NCBI GenBank assembly: GCA_029907475.1
Contig: JARYLU010000032.1
Location: 1-32,174 of the forward strand
Reading direction: 5' to 3'
DNA from: Bacillota bacterium
GTDB lineage: Bacteria > Bacillota > DSM-12270 > Thermacetogeniales > Thermacetogeniaceae
DNA length: 32,174 bases
Positions 25,269-32,174 of this stretch are shown here, piece by piece. The notes beneath the pieces are model-generated. The model made no database searches. It saw only the letters and a list, made by a program, of their open reading frames with translations, and was not told the origin of the DNA. Positions within the stretch are counted from its first letter, which is position 1. Each line of letters opens with the position of its first letter. The translations under genes and the position numbers were made by a program.

Positions 25269-25594
25269 TTAAGCACCAGGCAGCTTGCACACTGTAGTTT
25301 ATATATTCATTAGAAATTCAACAAAAAAGAAATTCGACAAAAAGCTGGAACTTCCTGCCCGATCTTTTCTAAATTCCCAAAAATTTTCCTGCCTGGAACA
25401 TTTTTTAAAATATAATCAAAGCAATCTGGGATTTTAAAAACACAGCACCGATCGGCACCGGGTAAGCGAAATGGGGGTTGGTGCGTACCGTTATAATTTG
25501 TAATTTTTAGGAATATTCAGGAAGGATTTTGGATATTATTGCCGAACCTTCATAATTCAGATAGTTTATTGAAGCATCAGGGGTTGTTTGGGAA
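25269..25594. other. Intergenic region between the glycan locus and the SIR2 operon
   Basis: No gene seen. It separates the leftward glycan locus from the rightward SIR2 operon and is AT-rich in the middle. Two TATAAT hexamers (25412-25417 and 25492-25497) could be -10 boxes for the SIR2 operon, but neither has a convincing -35 box at proper spacing. A 16-bp tandem repeat lies at 25312-25343. Confidence 0.4.
25312..25343. repeat. 16-bp tandem repeat, one mismatch
   Basis: AGAAATTCAACAAAAA at 25312-25327 is followed directly by AGAAATTCGACAAAAA at 25328-25343. It is placed in the divergent spacer, upstream of both possible -10 boxes of the SIR2 operon. Confidence 0.7.
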
Positions 25595-27519
25595 ATGGGC
25601 AAGGGAAAAATTAAAGTAAATTACAAAATATCCCGGCTGGTTGATCGTTTTTATAAAGGCAAAGTTGTCCCTTTCATCGGAGCCGGAGTTTCGAGAAACG
25701 CAGTACACAAAGATGGTAGAACAGGGGTTGCTGATACTAGGCGCATGATCAGTTTAATTGCCTGTAAATTATTGGACTTGCGGCTGCAAGGTAAAGAACA
25801 AAAACAATGGGCTAAATGGTGCTGCTCTTTCCTGGAATGCGAAAAACAGCATCAAAACCAGCATCAGGGTGTATGTAACAACAAAAAATGTCTGCTCAAA
25901 GAACTCAGCAATAATTCCGAAGGCGACAAGTATCTAAAAAAATACGTCACTCTGGATAAACTTTGCGAAATGTATACATGGGTAGCCGGGACGAACGCCC
26001 CGCGATCTTTAGTGGAAGATGTTTTAGTAATCCAGGATTTCAGCGAACTACAGCCGACCATCGCTCACAGATACATCTCGTTTCTTGCACGGGAGGGCTT
26101 AATAGACGAGGTTATCACCACGAATTATGACTGTTGCCTGGAAGAAGCATATAATTCAACCTTTATCAATGGTTCTGAGAACGCCGCCCTGGTTATAACC
26201 GATCTTGAAGAATACAGGAGAGATTCAGGAAAATTTTTCATTAAAGAAGACATACGGTGTCTCAAGATTTATAAAATTAACGGGTGTGCGGCCAAACTAA
26301 AACAAAAAAATTTCCGCCGGAAAAAATCCTTCTTACGGAACGCCAGTTACAGGAATGGGGGGACCGCCACTGGGCGCGGGATCTATTTCGCGACTGCCTG
26401 CGCTCGCGCACCCTCATATTCTCCGGTTTTGGCAGTGATGAGCCCCAGGTAAGACATACTGTCCTGCAAATTGAAGAAGAATTTCAAAATTCGGAATGTA
26501 GCAACGGAAGGAGGCCCGGTAGCCGCCAAGCAAAACAAAGATCCTGCTGGGATCTGCCAAACGCCCCTTTCATAGCCGCGTATGAATGCAACCTCACCTT
26601 TAACCAGGTGCAAATTCTTCATTCTTACGCCATTGCACATAACGATTCCCTGGCTTACTGCAATATCCACAAAAATGTATTTACGGGGGCTGATGCCAAA
26701 GATCTCGATCCAGGAATCAAAGATAGTTGTTTGTCAGCTGACGTATTTTGGGAAAAAGTATACCAGGCAGCTTTTTGGCAGCTGTTTAAAAAATGCTGTA
26801 GACTGGATACTCCGTTTTATGCTTACCTCTCTTCTTGCATTCACCCTGTAGACGCCCTGCTATCCGACTTTACTAACTGGGTCGCCCCCGCCAAAGCACC
26901 CTTCGGGCGTTTCCCGGAACTGCTTTCACTAGATAACCATTTACATGTAACTACATTAACGAAATGGATAAACTGCATCAGGTACAGCAGAACATACTGC
27001 AACCCGGGGGCCTACCTGCCATTGCTAGAAAAGCCCGTACTGCTTCCCCTGGTTCTTTTAATCCTCCTTTTCGTTGCCGGTAATAGAAGGAAATGGGAAG
27101 AAATAAACAGGATGGTGTGTATTGAGAATAACCTTTTCATCCTGAAAATCTTCGCGGACCTGCCGGTTTTTATTGTTCACGATACAAGCGTGCTGCAAAA
27201 AGCTCTTGGAAATAAAAATGTTTTGCTTAACAACAACATCAGCATTGGAATCGTTGTCAGCTCTAAATCAGTAGAACGAGCGGAAATTATCCACCAAAAA
27301 GTCGATCTCCAGGAATCAAATAGTGCCCGGGAACTCAATATGAAAAAGAGGGTTACTATTTACAAAATCCCTTTTAGAGACATCTTCTGCTGGGATTCCA
27401 AAGTACCATCGAGCGTTGATGCAACAAGAGAAAAGTTCTTCGCATCGTTGAGAGCGGCTAAACTTATTGCGGCCAATGCTCGCCGCAGGATCAGGGGGCG
27501 GGCAAAGAAAATCTTATAG
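25595..27519 (+). CDS. SIR2-domain effector of a conflict system, two frames joined at an A-run
   Basis: Two overlapping frames make one continuous protein of about 641 residues if the ribosome slips -1 at 26305-26311. The first part (from 25595) has VVPFIGAGVSRNAVHKDGRT, the NAD-binding GAGxS, and EGLIDEVITTNYDCCLEEAY, the TTNYD motif of SIR2-like domains. The second part (in frame before 27519) has ILLTERQLQEWGDRHWARDL and TLIFSGFGSDEPQVRHTVLQ, the end of the same domain. About 350 further residues have no recognised motif. SIR2 effectors in phage defence deplete NAD. The expected K-x-H-G reads IYKINGCAAK, with Asn for the catalytic His. Without slippage the first frame would end at 26452 with about 50 unrelated residues. 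It could instead be a pseudogene or a base-call error. Confidence 0.75.
26304..26311 (+). other. Possible -1 frameshift site, A-AAA-AAT
   Basis: A run of seven A (26304-26310) followed by TTT. In the reading frame of the upstream part the bases 26305-26311 form A AAA AAT, the X XXY YYZ pattern, and a -1 slip at this heptamer joins the SIR2 halves exactly. A short TTTCC-GCC-GGAAA hairpin starts right at the site, too close to act as a usual stimulator, and no upstream ribosome-site-like stimulator is seen. RNA-polymerase slippage on A7 is another option. Confidence 0.5.
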
Positions 27520-27532
27520 CAGGGTGATCACT

Positions 27533-28204
27533 TTGTATGAGGATATCGTAATCGAATCCAAAGTAATTGCCAACTGGCGGCTTAAGCTTGATAAGAACAC
27601 AAAAAACAGGCTTGTATCCTCACTACTAGAAAGAGACGAAAAACTCCTGGCCGTCAGTGAGGTTTACCTTACCGATGTGGCGCTCGCCGTGCACTTTACC
27701 GCAAAACTAGCAACTCAGAAGCTTCATGAAAGCATTTCTGAAATTAAAAAAGCGATTGCCGGGATTCTGCGATTGCTAAGCGGTTATGCAGAGCAGCAAG
27801 GAGTGATAGTACCGGTAATAGGAGTTATTTCTCCCGTTGAAGGCATGGATGAAGAAAACCTGGAAAACGAAGTAGCCATGTGGGCGGCAGATCAGGACTG
27901 GCATCGCGGCGATTTTTCCCTGTTTTATGCTCCAAGCGGTGATGAGACAAAGGTTATCTACTCTCTGCTATCCGGCGCAACCGCCCTCTGGACAGAGTCG
28001 GATAAAATAAAACAACTTGAATCAAAGGTATATCTCAAAATGTTGAAAAACACATACAGGTTTGAAAAATCAACTGACGAACACCGGGAGTTAATGAATA
28101 CAATAATCCAATCCTGGGAAACTGGCAACCCTATTAAAGACGCAATATTAGAGTGGACTGCTGAGTCGCTCTCAGAAATCGACAAAATTACCGGAGAAAA
28201 ATGA
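27533..28204 (+). CDS. Middle component of the SIR2-ATPase system (LmuC-like candidate)
   Basis: About 223 residues, of unknown fold, beginning at a TTG (LYEDIVIESKVIANWRLKLD). The start is chosen because GGTGATC, a perfect match to the 16S rRNA tail, lies just before it; a GTG at 27524 or an ATG at 27467 inside the upstream gene are alternatives. The protein is mostly helical with SVEVYLTDVALAVHFTAKLA-like amphipathic stretches and a central QGVIVPVIGVISPVEGMDEE segment. It starts within 15 bases of the SIR2 stop and ends 46 bases before the ATPase start, so the three genes form an operon. Its position matches the middle protein of ABC-three-component and Lamassu type II systems; this role is inferred from context only. 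Confidence 0.6.
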   Translation: MYEDIVIESKVIANWRLKLDKNTKNRLVSSLLERDEKLLAVSEVYLTDVALAVHFTAKLATQKLHESISEIKKAIAGILRLLSGYAEQQGVIVPVIGVISPVEGMDEENLENEVAMWAADQDWHRGDFSLFYAPSGDETKVIYSLLSGATALWTESDKIKQLESKVYLKMLKNTYRFEKSTDEHRELMNTIIQSWETGNPIKDAILEWTAESLSEIDKITGEK

Positions 28205-28250
28205 ATAAAGCAAGAACGAACAGGTGTTTTACACGGGGGGAGAGGGGAAC

Positions 28251-30512
28251 ATGTTTTCCACAAGTGATGAAGGTATTTTAAGAGTAAAATCTATCAACAT
28301 CTGCGATTTTCGCGGGATAAAAAAGCTTAATAAACCGCTAAACACCGATGCAGATGTTGTTTTAATTACCGGGCCCAACGGATTCGGTAAAACCAGCTTG
28401 ATCGATGCCCTCTGCCTGCTCCTTACAGGTCACCTTCACCCCCTCAGGGATCCTGTTATCTTTGAATTGCCAGAGATAAAGTACTTCCCTGAAAAGGCTA
28501 CATTAGAAGCAACCATCTTAAAAACAAGTGGTGCTGAAAAAAATGTGACGGTTACTGTTCCTAGAAAAGGTTCCCCCGTATGCAGCGACCCGATCTGGCA
28601 TCGTTCACCTTCTGCAAGAGAAATTACAGCAAAGGCAAGTTTTTTCTATCAGGATCTGGTTGAAGAGACTTTTGATAATTTTACACGAGGAACAACCCTT
28701 AAGGACTTTCTGGCGCCCCCACCTGAGGAGGTTGAAGTAGCGCGTTTCGCCCTTAAAGAGGCCCTAAAACAGGTAGAGCAAAAGGAGAAAATGCTGGTCA
28801 TAACCGGAGTCGAAAGCGAGGCGGCATTAAACAAAGAGCGGGAGGAAATTGCTCGCAGCGTAACAACCTTATGGCGGCAACTCATCTTCGCAGTGGAAAA
28901 TTTCAATATTGTACCACGGGAGCTTCCCGGCATCGATGTCTTAAAGATCGGGGGAAACTTAAAAAAGGACTGGCAAAAAAAGCTCGCCGATTTTACGCTC
29001 AGCTTCGGCAATTATATGAGCCTGGAGGAACCAAGCGAAGACATGAACATAACATCCACCTTGATAAACTTTCAAGCCCTCATCAATGAGCTCAAAATAA
29101 AGTATATCCTCCCAAAAAGCGATACGGCGGAACGGCTGAATCACCTGATCGCCAGCCTTCCCGACGCCACGAATGTACTGAAATTGAATCAAATTGACGC
29201 TTTGAAGAATGACTGCCTGGAGTTGGAGAAAGAACTGGCCAAAAACAAAGAAAGGCTTCAGTTGCTGTTAAAAGTAGAGAATCATTTCAAGAGTCCTGAA
29301 GGGCCCGGTTTGCTGGAAATTATGCAATCACTTCGCCACCACGGGCACGAATGGCAACAATTAGATGTCGGTTCCAATGATGAATATATGCGTCCACCTG
29401 AGGAAGTTATGAATTGGCTTAATGCAGCCTATACATCCCTTACCGTTAATGGAAAGCCCCTCGATGAAATACTGGCAAACTGGCAGGAACAGGTGGAAAA
29501 CGAGCGAAGCAGGCTTTCATCAGCTGTTAACAAACAAGAAAAAGAGCTTTCTGAGTGCATGACAACCATTGATATACTCGAAGAAATCAAGAAAATTGCA
29601 AATACTTCTGCCGACGCACAGGAACTTCTAAAAAAAGCGCAGGAAAGGGCCAGACAGAGAGCGAAACTCGAAGCTGGCCAGGTTTTTCGCGATGCCACAT
29701 CAAAATCTGAAACGCATCCTGTTAAATTGGCCGATGACATTCTAAAGGCTTTGGACAAATGGATTGACGTTGAAAAAAGAGACCAGATTCGCCAGGAACA
29801 GCTGAAGAAGTCGGGCCAATACAGGCAGGCAAAAGAGCAAATTAGAATTTTAAAGGATGCACTGAGTAGAGAAATTACACGGGACAAATCGGTCCTGGAG
29901 AGCATCCTTCAGGTTCCGGATAGCGAAGCCCAAAAGCTTGCAGAACTGATAAACAAAATTCTCTACAGGTTTCGCCTGGTTCGGGGTATTCTCCCTGTGA
30001 GAATCCAAAGCTCGCAAAGAAAACAAGGAAGAAATCAACAGGGAACATGGGAATTTAAAACCGCAGACGGTCGCACTTTAACCTCACTTTCTACAGGGCA
30101 GCAGTCTCAACTTGCCCTTTCGCTGCTCCTGGGGCTGAACATATCCCTGGATATCAGTTTTTTGCGTCATGGCATCATTGCCCTTGACGATACTACGACA
30201 TCCTTCGACATGGCACAGCTACCCCGGGAGGCCGCACTGTTAAGGCAAATCGTTTATGGGACCGGAGATGACGACAGCCCGCGGCGCCAACTGTTTATCG
30301 TGAGCCACCATGAGGAACTAACTCACAGGTTAATGGATTTCCTCATACCGCCCCAGGGAAAGAAAATGCACATTCTAAATTTTGATGATTGGAGTCCGGA
30401 GGAAGGGCCGAAAATCGAACAGTATCAGATGGAATCTGCAAAACCCGCCAGGGAAGGGAGGAAAGACTTAGGGAGATTTCTAAGGGATGTTCTGAAAGAG
30501 AACTTTGGATAA
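28251..30512 (+). CDS. ABC/SMC-like ATPase (LmuB-like, AAA_23-type)
   Basis: About 753 residues from the ATG at 28251, which has GGGGGAGAGGGG directly upstream; a GTG nine codons earlier is possible. The N-terminus is ILRVKSINICDFRGIKKLNK, then Walker A GPNGFGKTSLIDALC (about residues 41-49). Two predicted coiled-coil stretches fill about 160-330 and 420-590, with a short middle and no Cys-x-x-Cys zinc hook. The C-terminal part has the signature LTSLSTGQQSQLALSLLL, Walker B GIIALDDTTTSFD and the switch histidines in QLFIVSHHEELTHR. Such ATPases sense DNA or its ends and control a partner effector. Here the partner is the SIR2 protein of the same operon. Confidence 0.85.
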   Translation: MFSTSDEGILRVKSINICDFRGIKKLNKPLNTDADVVLITGPNGFGKTSLIDALCLLLTGHLHPLRDPVIFELPEIKYFPEKATLEATILKTSGAEKNVTVTVPRKGSPVCSDPIWHRSPSAREITAKASFFYQDLVEETFDNFTRGTTLKDFLAPPPEEVEVARFALKEALKQVEQKEKMLVITGVESEAALNKEREEIARSVTTLWRQLIFAVENFNIVPRELPGIDVLKIGGNLKKDWQKKLADFTLSFGNYMSLEEPSEDMNITSTLINFQALINELKIKYILPKSDTAERLNHLIASLPDATNVLKLNQIDALKNDCLELEKELAKNKERLQLLLKVENHFKSPEGPGLLEIMQSLRHHGHEWQQLDVGSNDEYMRPPEEVMNWLNAAYTSLTVNGKPLDEILANWQEQVENERSRLSSAVNKQEKELSECMTTIDILEEIKKIANTSADAQELLKKAQERARQRAKLEAGQVFRDATSKSETHPVKLADDILKALDKWIDVEKRDQIRQEQLKKSGQYRQAKEQIRILKDALSREITRDKSVLESILQVPDSEAQKLAELINKILYRFRLVRGILPVRIQSSQRKQGRNQQGTWEFKTADGRTLTSLSTGQQSQLALSLLLGLNISLDISFLRHGIIALDDTTTSFDMAQLPREAALLRQIVYGTGDDDSPRRQLFIVSHHEELTHRLMDFLIPPQGKKMHILNFDDWSPEEGPKIEQYQMESAKPAREGRKDLGRFLRDVLKENFG

Positions 30513-30665
30513 AGCGCTCCATGAGAAAAGAATCAATTGGCATCTCGGACACATGAGCCTAAATCGCTGCCTCCGTATCGCGCAACTACCGAAACCGTCC
30601 CTCTCCTTGAGTGCACCCCAATGAGTTCAATACGCCCCCCGGCGGGCCAGGACAACGTCGGGGTT

Positions 30666-31151
30666 AGCGTTGTTTGGGTTTTTCCGGGAGCCAGTGAACC
30701 GGCGCGACCCCCTCCGCCTTTTTAAACTCGGGGTCCCCCGTGACCACAGTTCCCCCGCTGGCGGGGTGAAGTTGCTCAAAACAATCGGGTCGTAGCGCCA
30801 GAGGACGCGCTCGGGAGAGTACCTCCCGGAGAGGGCCTTGAAAGTTGCCAGAGTCCCGGCAGGCGCGGGAACCCGCGGCTCCAGGGCCCGCGGGAGGCCG
30901 GTGATGGTAAAGAAGAGCACAAAATTATAGCCGCGCCTCTCGAGTTCTTCCAGGTGTTTGAAAAACGGGGCGTAGTTCTTCGACCAGAAGACGAAGGCGG
31001 CCACATCCTCCGGCTTCAAGGAAACAAGGAGCTTTTCGCGCCGGTACGGGTGGAGCACGGCCGTCTCCCCCCGGCGTACCTGCTCCAGGAACCAGTCGCC
31101 GTAGAAGGCGGGGATGTCCGTCCTCCTGCTCACCGAGACGATCTTCGGCAT
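30666..31151 (-). pseudogene. DUF1848 protein, truncated and joined to a PIN-toxin tail
   Basis: From the ATG at 31151 (GGGGGAGA four bases upstream) the sequence MPKIVSVSRRTDIPAFYGDW, FVFWSKNYAPFFKHLEEL, FTITGLPRALEPRVP and RYSPERVLWRYDPIVLS is the first half of DUF1848, a radical-SAM-related family of about 280-310 residues. After DPIVLSN the family match stops. A different frame of the same DNA then encodes the end of a PIN domain. The DUF1848 frame runs on without meaning to about 30627. The gene therefore lost its 3' half by recombination. Confidence 0.75.
30668..30780 (-). pseudogene. C-terminal remnant of a PIN-domain toxin
   Basis: The minus-strand frame reads HPASGGTVVTGDPEFKKAEG then VAPVHWLPEKPKQR and a TAA. 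GGTVVTGDPEFKKxE...V..VxWLP is the typical final strand and helix of VapC-type PIN nucleases, which end with an Asp-containing T-G-D-P-E-F motif. Only the last 40 or so residues are present, starting at the break in the DUF1848 gene. Confidence 0.65.
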
Positions 31152-31218
31152 CTTCTCCCCCTGTATTTACATTACCGCTTTGGAATGGGTGTAATCTTAC
31201 GAGAAGCCATAACCCTGT

Positions 31219-31485
31219 TTACCCGAGGGCGACCAGTTCAGCTGAGACCGGTTGACGCGGTAGCCAAGTCCCATCCTGCCGGAGGTAGCCCGCTTCCTCC
31301 AAAACCTCCTCCAGGGTCCCCATCGCTTCACATTCCTCGAGGAAAGCCTCCAAAGCCTCTCGAAGAGAATCCTTCGCTTCGGTGATCGTCTCCCCAAAGC
31401 TTGAGACTTCCAAGTCTGGGCAGAGACCCACGTACAGATCACCTTCGCGGAAGATTTCCACCCGCACGACGACGCGCTGTTTCAA
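31219..31485 (-). CDS. HicB-like antitoxin
   Basis: An 88-residue protein. The TTG start at 31485 has AGAGGAG nine bases upstream. The N-terminus VVVRVEIFREGDLYVGLCPD, followed by LEVSSFGETITEAKDSLREA and LEAFLEECEAMG, is the partly degraded RNase-H-fold typical of HicB antitoxins (V-x-F-E-x-E-x-x-G-x-Y-V-A-x-x-P-x-L and T-x-x-E-A). A DNA-binding domain is not obvious in the short C-terminal LEEVLEEAGYLRQDGTWLPR. No HicA toxin (a small double-stranded-RNA-binding-like protein) is found on either side, so it is an orphan or a homologue with a different role. Confidence 0.75.
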   Translation of the reverse strand: MKQRVVVRVEIFREGDLYVGLCPDLEVSSFGETITEAKDSLREALEAFLEECEAMGTLEEVLEEAGYLRQDGTWLPRQPVSAELVALG

Positions 31486-31529
31486 TCTTTCACGCTCCTC
31501 TTACCTCCACGAACTCTTATTTTCATCTA

Positions 31530-31556
31530 CATTATACCGGTTATATTATACCAGTT
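31530..31556 (-). promoter_or_regulatory. Doubled -10-like boxes upstream of the HicB-like gene
   Basis: The minus strand reads GGTATAATATAACC then GGTATAATGTAG, two TATAAT hexamers 14 bases apart and about 50-70 bases before the TTG start. Either may be the -10 box, and the repeated GGTATAAT could be an operator for self-repression, as is usual in antitoxin genes. No good -35 box is seen. Confidence 0.4.
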
Positions 31557-31703
31557 TCCTGATCTATAATGCGAAGAATGCGAAAGTGCCCCCAAACATT
31601 GCGCCCTTTGCTGGGTTGCAACCAACAACCCAAAAGCCTCCGCGACTTCTTGTTTCTTGAGGAGGTGGGGCTTGAGGTCCCTGATGGCCTTCCGCCGGGT
31701 GGT

Positions 31704-32117
31704 TCAGCTTTCCCGGGTGGTGCCTGCTGCGGGAGCGCCGGGGAAAACCACCTCGACGCTGGGGAAGTCCTTAACATTCGAGGTTGCCACCTTAAGTCCC
31801 TTTAGCTCGGCAGTCGCTGCGATGAGGCAGTCGGCCATTCCCAGCGTCCTCCCTTGCGCGGCCTGGTCGCGGCGGATTTCCGCGGCGCGCCTCGCAACCT
31901 CGCGGTCTACGGAGAGCACATTCCACGCCTTCAGCAGTTCCTCGACGGCGGTCCGCGCCTTTTCAGTGCGCGCCCCGTACAGGAGCTCGTGGTAGACGAT
32001 CACGCTGGTGGCTGCCAGCCCGGAAGCGACTACGTGTTCCAGCCAGGCGGAGGCATCGGGAGGCAGCCTGTCGGTTAAGTGGTCGATCAGGATGCAGGTG
32101 TCAATCAGGAAGGCCAT
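31704..32117 (-). CDS. vapC: PIN-domain toxin, VapC family
   Basis: A 137-residue protein from the chosen ATG at 32117; a longer frame begins 14 codons upstream. The start MAFLIDTCILIDHLTDRLPP gives the first acidic residue in LIDTCILIDH. Then SVIVYHELLYGARTEKARTA holds the conserved Glu, GRTLGMADCLIAATAELKGL holds the third acidic residue, and LKVATSNVKDFPSVEV holds the last one in the usual N-x-x-D-F position. These four form the metal site of VapC ribonucleases. The ATG overlaps the end of the preceding antitoxin frame by 11 bases. The sequence beyond VVFPGAPAAG is slightly longer than usual. Confidence 0.88.
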   Translation of the reverse strand: MAFLIDTCILIDHLTDRLPPDASAWLEHVVASGLAATSVIVYHELLYGARTEKARTAVEELLKAWNVLSVDREVARRAAEIRRDQAAQGRTLGMADCLIAATAELKGLKVATSNVKDFPSVEVVFPGAPAAGTTRES

Positions 32118-32174
32118 CGCGGCGCCCTGCTCTCCTCTCCGCGTACCTTTCGCACCCACTCCGCCGCCGGGGCT
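32105..32174 (-). CDS. VapB-like antitoxin, C-terminal end only (cut by the window)
   Basis: The frame entering the window at its right edge reads APAAEWVRKVRGEESRAPRW then PS and TGA at 32105-32107. It is on the same strand as the toxin, just before it, and overlaps its start, which is the normal antitoxin-toxin order. Only 22 residues are visible, so its family cannot be named from sequence. Confidence 0.5.
   Translation of the reverse strand, partial: APAAEWVRKVRGEESRAPRWPS

Noticed and set aside
30537-30725. Plus-strand frame of 62 codons after the ATPase as a fourth operon gene
   Set aside because: No ribosome site, low-complexity proline-rich end, and it overlaps the PIN remnant on the other strand.
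31590-31640. GGGTTG...CAACCC hairpin between the HicB-like and vapC genes as a terminator
   Set aside because: Only a 6-bp stem with a 7-base loop and no T-run follows on either strand.
1-32174. CRISPR arrays, tRNA and rRNA genes
   Set aside because: No regularly spaced repeats and no tRNA or rRNA signature sequences were seen on either strand by reading.

Overview
The window looks like an accessory region from a Gram-positive anaerobe of the Clostridia type, perhaps Moorella- or Peptococcaceae-like. This is inference from strong AGGAGG-type ribosome sites, frequent GTG and TTG starts, and a DUF1848 gene. Three blocks are present: a long leftward polysaccharide locus (about 2.05-25.3 kb), a rightward three-gene operon that looks like an anti-phage system (25.6-30.5 kb), and small gene fragments and toxin-antitoxin genes at both edges.

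Left edge (1-2.05 kb). The start of an IS1634/DUF4277-type transposase runs off the window. It is followed by about 500 bp of non-coding DNA with GAATTCC repeats, an unknown protein with a nuclease-like E-x-K motif, an open gene remnant ending at a clear Rho-independent terminator, and a 56-residue small gene.

Polysaccharide locus (minus strand, read from 25 kb down to 2 kb). A dTDP-L-rhamnose set (rfbD, rfbA, rfbC, rfbB) comes first. A nonulosonic-acid set follows: a CMP-sugar synthetase fused to a PseG-like hydrolase, a NeuB-like synthase and a putative transferase. Next come UDP-galactopyranose mutase, a GT4 glycosyltransferase, an O-antigen ligase/polymerase-like membrane protein, an IS copy, a second Wzy-like polymerase with an in-frame TAG, and three more GT4-type transferases. 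Last are a formyltransferase, a PglC-like phosphoglycosyl transferase and a DegT aminotransferase. Together they predict a cell-surface glycan containing rhamnose, galactofuranose, a sialic-acid-like sugar and perhaps an N-formylated amino sugar.

The locus is strongly rearranged. It holds broken pieces of manC, a sugar-phosphate transferase, a GT4, several GT2 ends and a second ligase start. A segment of about 400 bp occurs twice (12741-13144 and 16249-16641). An IS with 12-bp perfect inverted repeats cuts a membrane-protein gene.

The operon at 25595-30512 is the most interesting part. It encodes a SIR2-domain protein of about 640 residues whose reading frame breaks at an A-AAA-AAT slippery run, a 224-residue protein of unknown fold, and an ABC/SMC-like ATPase of about 754 residues. 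The order effector, middle protein, ATPase matches Lamassu type II / ABC-three-component conflict systems. The SIR2 domain has KING where a catalytic KxHG is expected.

Right edge (30.6-32.17 kb, minus strand). A DUF1848 gene has lost its 3' half and is joined to the tail of a PIN-toxin gene. A HicB-like antitoxin without a visible HicA and a VapBC pair cut by the window end complete a small toxin-antitoxin cluster.
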